In this document: in pieces, positions 15,137 to 22,676 of the stretch
Position numbering within the stretch: the stretch's first letter is position 1
Layout of the letters: the number at the start of each line of letters is the position of its first letter
Source of the DNA: UBA5364 sp050259235
GTDB taxonomy: Bacteria; Bacillota_I; Bacilli_A; RF39; UBA660
Assembly: GCA_050259235.1 (NCBI GenBank)
Contig: JBLNAG010000001.1
Span: forward strand, 231,177 to 295,176
Direction: 5' to 3'
Length of the DNA: 64,000 nucleotides
Notes under the pieces: generated by a model
Seen by the model: the letters and a program-made list of their open reading frames with translations, nothing else
Databases searched by the model: none
Told to the model about the DNA's origin: nothing
Made by a program: the position numbers and the translations under genes

Positions 15137-17103
15137 ACTCTAGATTTAATAGTCTCATAATCAAAGTTACAATATTTAAGCACTTCATCTTTAGTACCAC
15201 TAATACCAAAGTTATCTATTGTTATTAAATAGTTGCGATTATACACGAATTGATCCCATCCATAAGAAGATCCAGCTTCAATAACAACCACTTTAGCACC
15301 AACTGGTAAAGTATCCTTTATGTATGTTTCATCTTGAGCTAAGAATAACTCTTTACATGGCATACTGATAACTCTTATATCCATTTTTCTATCACGCATT
15401 AAATCTTCAGCAATACGTATAGCAGTATGTACTTCACTTCCAGTTGCAATAATTATACCTCTTAAAGTTGTAAATTCTTTTCTTACTATATATCCACCTT
15501 TTACTACTAAAGACATACTACTATAATCAAGCATTGGTACTTCAGCTCTTGATAAAATAAGTGATGAAGGTAAATTGATATTTAAAATACAATTCCAACT
15601 ACCTACTATTTCTTTAGCATCAGCTGGTCTAAACACTAACATATTAGGAATAGAACGCAACATTGCTAATTGTTCAATTGGTTGATGAGTTGGGCCATCT
15701 TGTCCAATATTAACTGAATCATGACTAAATATATAAGTTACTGGCAATGCCATTAATGCGGACAATCTCATAGCAGGTTTTATATAGTCTGCGAAAGATA
15801 AGAATGTTGAACCGAAAACTCTAAAATGGCTTAATGCTAATCCATTTAAAATAGCTCCCATTGCATGTTCCCTTACACCAAACCATATATTTCTACCATC
15901 ATAATGATTATCTTTAATATCAGCAAATTGGTTCAAATATGTTTTAGTAGAAGATGATAAATCAGCACTACCACCTATAAAATTAGGTAATATACTAGCA
16001 ATTTTATTCATTATATAACCATTTGTGATTCTTGTTGCCTCTTTAACATTCTTCTCAAAATTCCAATCCACTTTAGTTAAATCAATAGTTGATCTAGGAG
16101 AAAATAAGAAATTAATATTGGTTTTATCTCCGTGTAATACATTATTAAAGTATTCATCATAATTACGTGCCCATATTTCATATTTACGACCACTTCGTTC
16201 AATAATCATATTTTTAAATACATTCATTGCTTCGGTGTCATATATAAATGATTCATTAACCATTCCTAATTTTCTCTTTAAATTTTCAATATCATCTTTT
16301 TCTAATACCTTACCATGTACTTCATTAGTACCAGCTAAGAATGATCCTTCACCAATAACTGTTTTAACTTCAATTAATGAAGGTTTACCCGATTTTTTAG
16401 CTTTCTCAATAGCTTTATCAATTTCATAAACATTATTACTATTTTTAACTGTATCAGTGTACCAGCCCATTGCTTCAAAACGGCCACATACATTTTCAAC
16501 AAAAGTATTAGAAGTGTCTCCATCTAAACTAACATTATTAGAATCATATAAAACAATTAAATTATCTAAATTTAAAGTGCCCGCTAAAGAAGCTGCTTCA
16601 TAACTAACACCTTCCATCAAGTCTCCATCACCAACTAAACAATAAACTCGATAATCAATTAAAGAATGTCCTGTACCCCTACTTTTATCAGGGAAAGCAA
16701 ACTTTTCTTCTAGTAATTTTTCACCAAGTGCCATTCCAACAGCACTTGCAAACCCTTGACCTAAAGGTCCCGTACTCATATCTACACCCGGAGTAACATT
16801 TACTTCTGGATGCCCTGGAGTAATCGATCCAGCTCTTCTAAATTTTCTTAAATCTTCTAATTTAATATCAAAACCAGCCATAAATAAAGTAGCATATAAC
16901 AATGCTGAACCATGACCTGCTGACATAACAAAACGATCACGATTAATCCATTTAGGATCACTAAGATTAACATTCATATGTCTAGAATATATCGTATATA
17001 AAATAGTTGCTGCCCCTAGAACAATTCCTGGATGACCACTACCAGCCTCAGTTATCATATCAATTCCTAAAGACTTAATATTATTAATAATCTTATTTTC
17101 CAT
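15118..17103 (-). CDS. tkt: Transketolase
   Basis: A thiamine-diphosphate enzyme of the non-oxidative pentose phosphate pathway, moving two-carbon units between sugar phosphates. The protein of about 661 residues has normal length. Visible motifs: SAGHGSALLYA, TPGHPE and GPLGQGFA (N-terminal domain), the ThDP-binding GDGDLMEGVSYEAAS with Asn further on, then HDSVNIGQDGPTHQPIEQL and FRPADA in the pyrimidine domain, and SSYGWDQF near the end. The ATG at 17103 follows GGGGTGG; upstream in-frame starts are not needed. An extended -10 (TGATATAAT) lies about 30 bases upstream. Gene order tkt-yneF next to lexA is Bacillus-like. Confidence 0.97.
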   Translation of the reverse strand: MENKIINNIKSLGIDMITEAGSGHPGIVLGAATILYTIYSRHMNVNLSDPKWINRDRFVMSAGHGSALLYATLFMAGFDIKLEDLRKFRRAGSITPGHPEVNVTPGVDMSTGPLGQGFASAVGMALGEKLLEEKFAFPDKSRGTGHSLIDYRVYCLVGDGDLMEGVSYEAASLAGTLNLDNLIVLYDSNNVSLDGDTSNTFVENVCGRFEAMGWYTDTVKNSNNVYEIDKAIEKAKKSGKPSLIEVKTVIGEGSFLAGTNEVHGKVLEKDDIENLKRKLGMVNESFIYDTEAMNVFKNMIIERSGRKYEIWARNYDEYFNNVLHGDKTNINFLFSPRSTIDLTKVDWNFEKNVKEATRITNGYIMNKIASILPNFIGGSADLSSSTKTYLNQFADIKDNHYDGRNIWFGVREHAMGAILNGLALSHFRVFGSTFLSFADYIKPAMRLSALMALPVTYIFSHDSVNIGQDGPTHQPIEQLAMLRSIPNMLVFRPADAKEIVGSWNCILNINLPSSLILSRAEVPMLDYSSMSLVVKGGYIVRKEFTTLRGIIIATGSEVHTAIRIAEDLMRDRKMDIRVISMPCKELFLAQDETYIKDTLPVGAKVVVIEAGSSYGWDQFVYNRNYLITIDNFGISGTKDEVLKYCNFDYETIKSRVERLLR

Positions 17104-17129
17104 ATTACCACCCCAATTATTATATACCA

Positions 17130-17138
17130 ATTATATCA
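17130..17138 (-). promoter_or_regulatory. Extended -10 promoter element for tkt
   Basis: TGATATAAT on the minus strand, about 27 bases before the tkt ATG. This suggests tkt has its own promoter and does not depend on the upstream SOS gene. Confidence 0.6.
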
Positions 17139-17165
17139 AACTATCAGTATATAATAAAGAGATTT

Positions 17166-17312
17166 TTATTTAATATTCATTGAAATAATTACTTCATTTG
17201 CTTCTTTTGTGTTTTCTTCAATCTTTTCTACTGATGATGCTCCAACATAAGCAAAGCTTACCATAAAGATTAATAATCCCCACATCACCTTACATTTTAA
17301 TAATTCTTTCAT
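17166..17312 (-). CDS. 48-residue SOS-regulated membrane protein, possible cell-division inhibitor
   Basis: A small ORF that is easy to miss: 48 residues beginning MKELLKCKVMWGLLIF, with one N-terminal membrane helix (about residues 9-25) and a short charged outside tail. Coding support is strong: AAGGAGGTC stands seven bases before the ATG, and upstream is a promoter TTGACA-17-TAAGAT with a LexA box filling the spacer. It is divergent from lexA, exactly where B. subtilis carries the SOS division inhibitor yneA. It lacks a LysM domain and is half the length of YneA, so it is closer in size to other small SOS inhibitors such as SidA. The function is inferred from context. Confidence 0.75.
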   Translation of the reverse strand: MKELLKCKVMWGLLIFMVSFAYVGASSVEKIEENTKEANEVIISMNIK

Positions 17313-17336
17313 ACTATGACCTCCTTCATTGATTCA

Positions 17337-17365
17337 ATCTTAACACAAACATTAGTTCGTGTCAA
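17337..17365 (-). promoter_or_regulatory. SigA-type promoter of the 48-residue SOS gene
   Basis: Minus strand TTGACA (17365-17360), 17-base spacer, TAAGAT (17342-17337). The LexA box at 17346-17359 lies completely inside the spacer. Confidence 0.85.
17346..17359. promoter_or_regulatory. LexA (SOS) box 1
   Basis: Read on the minus strand CGAACTAATGTTTG, fitting the Gram-positive LexA consensus CGAAC-N4-GTTYG. It lies between the -35 and -10 of the small SOS gene. Confidence 0.88.
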
Positions 17366-17374
17366 TCTCTTTTG

Positions 17375-17388
17375 CAAACAAATGTTTG
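17375..17388. promoter_or_regulatory. LexA (SOS) box 2
   Basis: CAAACAAATGTTTG, a symmetric CRAAC-N4-GTTYG site overlapping the -35 of lexA by three bases, as expected for autoregulation. Confidence 0.82.
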
Positions 17389-17414
17389 ACTTTTTTGTTT
17401 TGATATGTTATACT
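17386..17414 (+). promoter_or_regulatory. Promoter of lexA
   Basis: TTGACT, 17-base spacer, TATACT: a near-consensus vegetative promoter whose -35 touches LexA box 2. Confidence 0.88.
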
Positions 17415-17443
17415 GTACATGGAATGTAAAAGGAGGTAATGTT

Positions 17444-18061
17444 TTGGACAATTTAACGAAGAGACAAGAAGATACATTAAACTATATTAAGAGATATATA
17501 GTTAGTCATGGATATCCACCTACTGTTAGAGAAATTGGTAGTGCTTTAGGCGTTTCATCACCTGCTACTATTCATGCTCATCTTAGTAATCTTGAAGAAA
17601 AAGGTTTTATTCGTAAAGAAGATTCTAAAAATAGAGCTATTGAATTGTTAGTTGATAATGAGTTTGTACCAAATACTGAAACTGTTATTGATGTTCCTTT
17701 ATTAGGTAAGATTACAGCTGGTAATCCAATTGAAGCTATTGAAAATCCAGGTGAATATTTTTCTCTTCCTAGCTACTTAGTACCTAACAACAAAGAAGTC
17801 TTTACACTATTAGTTAGTGGAGAAAGCATGATTAATGCTGGTATCCTTGATGGTGATATCGTTATTGTTGAACGTAGAAATGTAGCTCGAAATGGTGAGA
17901 TAGTTGTTGCTATGAATGATGAAAATGAAGTAACACTAAAAACCTTTTATAAAGAAGCTAATCATTTCAGATTACAGCCGGAAAATGATACTATGGCTCC
18001 TATTATTTTAGATAATGTTGTTATTTTAGGTAAAGCTGTAGGTTTATATCGTAAAATATAA
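17444..18061 (+). CDS. lexA: LexA repressor, SOS response regulator
   Basis: Represses DNA-damage genes until RecA filaments trigger self-cleavage. From the TTG at 17444 the protein is 205 residues. Residues 25-58 form the winged helix-turn-helix (TVREIGSALGVSSPATIHAHL). The cleavage bond is Ala92-Gly93 (ITAGNPI), the catalytic serine is Ser128 (SGESM) and the general base Lys166 (VTLKTF). The TTG start is chosen because AGGAGG lies seven bases upstream, while an earlier in-frame ATG at 17405 lies inside the -10 region and cannot be in the mRNA. Two LexA boxes precede it. A stem-loop terminator follows the stop. Confidence 0.97.
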   Translation: MDNLTKRQEDTLNYIKRYIVSHGYPPTVREIGSALGVSSPATIHAHLSNLEEKGFIRKEDSKNRAIELLVDNEFVPNTETVIDVPLLGKITAGNPIEAIENPGEYFSLPSYLVPNNKEVFTLLVSGESMINAGILDGDIVIVERRNVARNGEIVVAMNDENEVTLKTFYKEANHFRLQPENDTMAPIILDNVVILGKAVGLYRKI

Positions 18062-18088
18062 AAATAGGAATTTCTTCCTATTTTTTAT
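18061..18088. terminator. Terminator after lexA, shared with convergent gene
   Basis: AAAATAGGAA-TTTC-TTCCTATTTTTT: symmetric stem with a T run on the plus strand and an A run that reads as T on the minus strand. Confidence 0.85.
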
Positions 18089-18831
18089 TTACGTTTAATT
18101 AGTTGTTTAGGTTTTTCTAAATCGCGTGCCACTTTAATATTATCTACTAAATCATTAATACAATCTTGATATGGAGTATTTAAAAAAGCAAACTCTTCAT
18201 TATAATAATTTTTAAGAACAATACTAAAATTCTTAATAAGATTTAATTTATTAGTAATTCTTTCACTATCACTTACTAACCCTCTTAAATTATCATTAAT
18301 AATTCTTATTGAAGGTTTAAAATTATGGTTTGCTGTACCAGTCCCAATCGAATCATCAGTATCTCGAAGAATATATACATCAGAAAATCCTAATCCTTGT
18401 ATTTCATGTTCATAGAGTTTATGTTTTTCCCAAAATGCTTCATCAAATTCTTCTTTTAAGGCTCCTACTAAAACATTATATAAAAACTCATTAAAATAAA
18501 TTTCAGATATTTGAAACCCAAAGATATATGTAAATAAATCCTCTTTTGTTTTAAGCCCTGGTTTAGAAAAATATTCAGTAAATTTTTCTTTAACAAATTC
18601 CATATCTTTTAGTTGTGCTTCAACTAGTGGTTTTAATTTTCGATATCTCTTACGATCCTTATTTAAATTATGAAACTCTTGGACATGAATATAATATTGA
18701 TCCATTAGATCAACTACTATGGGTTTTAAAAGCGTACTTATTTTAGTAATATCTGTGCTAGCATACTTCAACAAAGTTAATTTATCCTTTTTATTTAAAA
18801 TACAATTAACAGTTATATATTCACTATGCAT
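18085..18831 (-). CDS. Unrecognised cytoplasmic protein, 248 residues
   Basis: I do not recognise this family. No membrane helix or signal peptide is seen. The protein is highly charged and probably helical, with a lysine-rich stretch near residue 60 (NKDRKRYRKLKP) and a basic C-terminus (KPKQLIKRK). A middle segment IQGLGFSDVYILRDTDDSIG looks like a beta-turn region, followed by a helical stretch of about 60 residues. SD AAAAGGAGA precedes the ATG. It stands alone between convergent lexA and the rhomboid gene, with terminators on both sides, so context gives no hint of function. Confidence 0.7.
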   Translation of the reverse strand: MHSEYITVNCILNKKDKLTLLKYASTDITKISTLLKPIVVDLMDQYYIHVQEFHNLNKDRKRYRKLKPLVEAQLKDMEFVKEKFTEYFSKPGLKTKEDLFTYIFGFQISEIYFNEFLYNVLVGALKEEFDEAFWEKHKLYEHEIQGLGFSDVYILRDTDDSIGTGTANHNFKPSIRIINDNLRGLVSDSERITNKLNLIKNFSIVLKNYYNEEFAFLNTPYQDCINDLVDNIKVARDLEKPKQLIKRK

Positions 18832-18907
18832 AATTATCTCCTTTTTATATTTTATACACTAAAAAATTCTATTATTACATTAATAAAATTATAATACATA
18901 TATAACT

Positions 18908-18938
18908 AAAAAGAGTTAGAAATCTAACTCCTTTTTTA
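18908..18938 (-). terminator. Terminator after the rhomboid gene
   Basis: GAGTTAGA-TT-TCTAACTC with T runs, at the 3' end of the gene ending at 18936. Confidence 0.85.
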
Positions 18939-20090
18939 GCTAAAAAATGCCATGTAAATTAAAAATCCAATAAATATTAAAGATATAATCCAACCATTAA
19001 TTTTTTCAAAAGCTGTTGATTTATATTTAACACCTAAAGCTATTGATATAACAATTCCTCCCACTAACCCACCAATATGAGCTGCATTATTAATACCAGT
19101 TAATGAGAATCCAATAATTAGATTAATAACAATTAAAGGAATAATTTGTGATTTAATTACATTATCCAAATAAACTCGATAATGATATCCAAAATATAAT
19201 AAAGCTCCTAGTAATCCAAAGATTGCTCCACTCGCTCCAGCACTTATTCCATCAAAGAATAACATTGATAATAAATTACCAGTTATTGCTGAGAAGAAAT
19301 AAATAATAATGAATTTAAATTTACCATAAAAACTTTCTAATTGTGGCCCTAAAATATATAAAGCATAATTATTTAAAATAAAATGTAAAAAACCAACATG
19401 TAAGAATGCACTTGAAATTAGTCGATAATATTCACCATTTAATATAAATGGCGGATAACTAGCGCCAAAATCAACTAAAGTTTGAGCATCTCCACTACCT
19501 TTTCCATACAAATATGTTGCTAGAAAGAAAATAGTATTTAGAGCTATTAAGATATAAGTTATAATTGGTCTTTTCTTTGCAAACACATCTTCTGCTCTCA
19601 TAGCATCATCCTTACCCTTCTGATTAATATCATTAGTTAATTTAACAAATAATTCCATGCCTTTTTCTTTAAAGTTTGTTTTGTTTAAAATATTAGGAAA
19701 TTTTTCAACAAGTCTCTTACAATCATTAATATCATCGTTTTCTCCTATATGAATTAAATTAATGTTATTAAGATTATCATAATTACTTATATTTACATTA
19801 TCACCTAAATTTATAAAAATATTTAATGTGTTAATATTTAATGATAATGTTTTTCTTTTTATTTTTTTTACTATTTCTTGGGTTTTAAAAATATCAAAAT
19901 TAAATTGTTCATCATTATGAATATAATTAGATACAATTCTTATTACCTTATAATCACCATTTAAGTTTTCTAGCCATATTTCATCTTTTACACCATGTAA
20001 GACAATAGGACTATATCCTTGTTCAACTATAAAATAATGTAACAACTTAATAGCTATTTCATCACTTTTATTTATAACTAAACTACTCAT
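18936..20090 (-). CDS. Rhomboid family intramembrane serine protease
   Basis: A 384-residue protein. The first 170 residues are a soluble domain (beta strands such as YKVIRIVSNYI and LNTLNIFINLGD) comparable to that of B. subtilis YqgP/GluP. Then come six or seven membrane helices with the rhomboid signature: HVGFLHFILNNYAL, the catalytic serine in GASGAIFG and the catalytic histidine in AAHIGGLVGG. These enzymes cleave membrane helices; the substrate is unknown. The ATG at 20090 follows TGGAGGTAATT, while the longer frame would begin at a TTG upstream of that site. Confidence 0.93.
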   Translation of the reverse strand: MSSLVINKSDEIAIKLLHYFIVEQGYSPIVLHGVKDEIWLENLNGDYKVIRIVSNYIHNDEQFNFDIFKTQEIVKKIKRKTLSLNINTLNIFINLGDNVNISNYDNLNNINLIHIGENDDINDCKRLVEKFPNILNKTNFKEKGMELFVKLTNDINQKGKDDAMRAEDVFAKKRPIITYILIALNTIFFLATYLYGKGSGDAQTLVDFGASYPPFILNGEYYRLISSAFLHVGFLHFILNNYALYILGPQLESFYGKFKFIIIYFFSAITGNLLSMLFFDGISAGASGAIFGLLGALLYFGYHYRVYLDNVIKSQIIPLIVINLIIGFSLTGINNAAHIGGLVGGIVISIALGVKYKSTAFEKINGWIISLIFIGFLIYMAFFS

Positions 20091-20143
20091 AATTACCTCC
20101 AATCACGTATTATTTTATCTTGTTTTTTTTCTATAGTAAAGAG

Positions 20144-21034
20144 TTATTTCATTTGATTAAGAATGTTTGTAAAGCATGTTGGTAATTCACTTGTAAATTC
20201 CATATACTTACCTGTTTTAGGGTGAATAAAACCTAATTCTTTTGCGTGTAAACATTGTCCTGTATCATCAATTACTTTTCTTCTTCCATAAACAGGATCA
20301 TTCACAATAGGAAATCCTATATAATTCATATGAACTCTTATTTGATGAGTACGACCAGTTTCAAGTTTTAATTCGACTAAAGTAGCATTACTAAATCTCT
20401 TTAATACTTTAAAGTGAGTAATAGCTTCCTTACTATTATCAGCAGTTACAGCCATCTTCTTACGATCTTTTGGATCTCTACCTATTGGTGCATCAATAGT
20501 TCCTGTATCGTTATTAATAACACCCCAAACAAGACCAATATATATACGATGAACTGTCTTACTTTCTAATTGTTTAGATAAAAATTCATGAGCATGATCG
20601 TTCTTAGCAACCATTAATAAACCGGTTGTACAAGCATCAATTCTATGAACAATACCAGGTCTAAATTCTCCATTCTTAGAACTCAAACTATTACTATAAT
20701 ACATCAATCCATTAACTAATGTTCCACTGTAATTACCTACTGCAGGATGAACAACTACATTATTGCCTTTGTTAATAACAATAACATCATCATCTTCATA
20801 TACAATATCTAAATCCATTTTTTCAGGTTTGATTTCAATATCTTCTTCAATATAATCAACCGTAATAAGATCATCTTTCTTAACAACAAAGCTATTCTTT
20901 ACAATATTATCATTAACAGATACACCATTACTTTTAATAATTTTTTGTACTTTACTACGACTTATATTCATCTTATCCATTAAAAAGACATCGATTCTTT
21001 TTCCTTGTTCTAATTCATCTACTTGATAATCCAT
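20144..21034 (-). CDS. RluA/RluD-family 23S rRNA pseudouridine synthase
   Basis: A 296-residue protein with an N-terminal S4 RNA-binding domain (residues 1-70: KRIDVFLMDKMNISRSKVQKIIKSNGV) and a pseudouridine synthase domain with the catalytic Asp in HRIDACTTGLLMVAKN (family pattern HRLDxxTSG; here Thr replaces Ser) and TGRTHQIRVHM. Probably RluD-like, modifying helix 69 of 23S rRNA, but the exact target among RluA paralogues cannot be settled. It overlaps lspA by 20 bases, the common lspA-rluD pair of Firmicutes. SD AAAGGAGG lies inside the end of lspA. Confidence 0.93.
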   Translation of the reverse strand: MDYQVDELEQGKRIDVFLMDKMNISRSKVQKIIKSNGVSVNDNIVKNSFVVKKDDLITVDYIEEDIEIKPEKMDLDIVYEDDDVIVINKGNNVVVHPAVGNYSGTLVNGLMYYSNSLSSKNGEFRPGIVHRIDACTTGLLMVAKNDHAHEFLSKQLESKTVHRIYIGLVWGVINNDTGTIDAPIGRDPKDRKKMAVTADNSKEAITHFKVLKRFSNATLVELKLETGRTHQIRVHMNYIGFPIVNDPVYGRRKVIDDTGQCLHAKELGFIHPKTGKYMEFTSELPTCFTNILNQMK

Positions 21035-21482
21035 TTTTTTCCTCCTTTAACATACCTATAATAATTAGGGAAATTGAAATGACTATCAGTGAATCTGCAA
21101 TATTGAAAATTGGAAAATCATAATTTACAATTATAAATTCTAAATAATCAACTACATATCCACGTACTACTCTATCAATTAAATTACCAATTATACCACC
21201 ATATAATAATCCAAAACATAAAATATCAAAACTATTTAATTTCTTGTTTTTTATTAAGATAAAATATATTAAGAATAATGATATTATAGCTACTATTATT
21301 AATAATATACGACTACCTGTTAGAATACTCCAAGCAGCCCCAAAATTCTTAACATATGTTAGATAAAAAAAACCATCCATGATGTTAATACTTGTATTTA
21401 AACTAATACTATCTACAATAATTAGTTTTACTATTTGATCTAATATAATACATATTAAACTAATTATAGCAATTTTTTTCAT
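21015..21482 (-). CDS. lspA: Lipoprotein signal peptidase (signal peptidase II)
   Basis: Removes signal peptides from prolipoproteins in the membrane. The 155-residue protein has four membrane helices and both catalytic Asp motifs: GGIIGNLIDRVVRGYVVDYLEF and FNIADS. SD GGTGAT precedes the ATG, and an extended -10 TGATATAAT lies at 21498-21506. First gene of a two-gene operon with the pseudouridine synthase. Confidence 0.96.
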   Translation of the reverse strand: MKKIAIISLICIILDQIVKLIIVDSISLNTSINIMDGFFYLTYVKNFGAAWSILTGSRILLIIVAIISLFLIYFILIKNKKLNSFDILCFGLLYGGIIGNLIDRVVRGYVVDYLEFIIVNYDFPIFNIADSLIVISISLIIIGMLKEEKNGLSSR

Positions 21483-21497
21483 AATATCACCGGTTTA

Positions 21498-21506
21498 ATT
21501 ATATCA
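21498..21506 (-). promoter_or_regulatory. Extended -10 promoter element for lspA
   Basis: TGATATAAT on the minus strand, 16 bases before the lspA ATG. Confidence 0.55.
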
Positions 21507-21590
21507 AATTATTGCTCCTAATACTAGTGAAATTGACTTACTATCAAATTTATGGTAGCATAATGACTCGCATAAGAGGGGGAAAACTAA

Positions 21591-22661
21591 ATGGGAGCAA
21601 TTAGAACGACAATTGATGGTCCTAAACTTAATAAAGCAGTTATTCCACATCATACATGTACATCTATACCTATTTATCTTTTAAAACAACAAGTAAGTAT
21701 AAATGAAAAATATCTAAAAGAAAAAAGTACTTGGTATATGGTAGAAGATAAACTAAAATACTTCAAAGTAAGAAATGACTGCAGGTTATTTACGGAACAA
21801 TTCTTTAGTATGTTTGCTAAACAAATAATGGATTTAGATACCTTAGATTATCAAGCTGCATATGTTCGTGTAGATAACCCTGAATGGAAAAAAAGTGATC
21901 AAGAAAAGAAATTAGGATTATTATCCGATAACTTCCAACAACCCAATTATAACTATTATTTAATTAGTGAATTATTAAACACTGATGTATCAGATTTAAT
22001 ATGTTATTCAGGATATTCACTTATGAATTTACTCCTTTTTTTCAAAGAAACCCTTTGTAAAGAAGATTATGAAAATGTCAAATTATTTTTAATAAAATTA
22101 TTTATAAGTGATGCATTCACACTACAGGTTGATAGAAATTATCATAATATCGGATTTGAAATTCCTAAAATTGAAGGAGTTTCTTATAAAGAAAGATTAA
22201 GACCTGGTCTATTAATGAATAATCCTTTAGCTTCTAAATATATATGTTTAGAAGATGGAGCTCCTAAATTAAAAGGCTTTAGAGCTTCAAAGGTTTATGA
22301 TAGTGAAAGAATATTAGGACTAGATCATAAAAATATTTCAATATATGAACCAAATATGGCTTGGAATCCATTGTTTCCTTATGAAAATGAATTGTTATTT
22401 GAAACACAAGAACAAGCTAAAAAGGCTAGTATCGAAATGTATGATGGATTAGATCCTAACTTAACGGAATTATATTTAAACTTTTCTAAAGAAACTAAAC
22501 CATATTTAGAACGTTTAGCTTATGATGATGAATATAGAAAAATATTTGAGCATTTTTCTACCGATACTAGTCAAATTCACTTACTACCTCAAACACAAGA
22601 ATATTTTGAAAATGTATTAGAAGAAAGAAGAAGAGAATTTCAAAAAGTGTTAAAACTTTAA
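21591..22661 (+). CDS. Unassigned protein with a HipA-like kinase catalytic-loop motif
   Basis: A 356-residue soluble protein. I cannot place the whole sequence. Around residues 170-192 it reads LFISDAFTLQVDRNYHNIGFE, which resembles the catalytic loop of HipA-type kinases (D-R-H-x2-N-x-G-F), and later NMAWNPLFPYENELLF could hold metal-binding residues. The N-terminal 150 residues are charged and show no recognisable glycine loop. A possible promoter TTGACT-17-TAGCAT and the site GAGGGGG precede the ATG. It is divergent from lspA and ends in its own stem-loop. No HipB-like antitoxin gene is next to it. A kinase role is a weak inference. Confidence 0.65.
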   Translation: MGAIRTTIDGPKLNKAVIPHHTCTSIPIYLLKQQVSINEKYLKEKSTWYMVEDKLKYFKVRNDCRLFTEQFFSMFAKQIMDLDTLDYQAAYVRVDNPEWKKSDQEKKLGLLSDNFQQPNYNYYLISELLNTDVSDLICYSGYSLMNLLLFFKETLCKEDYENVKLFLIKLFISDAFTLQVDRNYHNIGFEIPKIEGVSYKERLRPGLLMNNPLASKYICLEDGAPKLKGFRASKVYDSERILGLDHKNISIYEPNMAWNPLFPYENELLFETQEQAKKASIEMYDGLDPNLTELYLNFSKETKPYLERLAYDDEYRKIFEHFSTDTSQIHLLPQTQEYFENVLEERRREFQKVLKL

Positions 22662-22676
22662 GAAATTCTCTTTTTT
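22633..22676 (+). terminator. Terminator at the end of the HipA-like gene
   Basis: GAGAATTTC pairs with GAAATTCTC across a 20-base loop that itself can pair (AAAGTG/AACTTT), followed by six T residues. Confidence 0.75.

Noticed and set aside
17405..17443. Upstream ATG start for LexA
   Set aside because: The ATG lies within the promoter -10 region, so it would not be transcribed; the TTG at 17444 has the ribosome-binding site.
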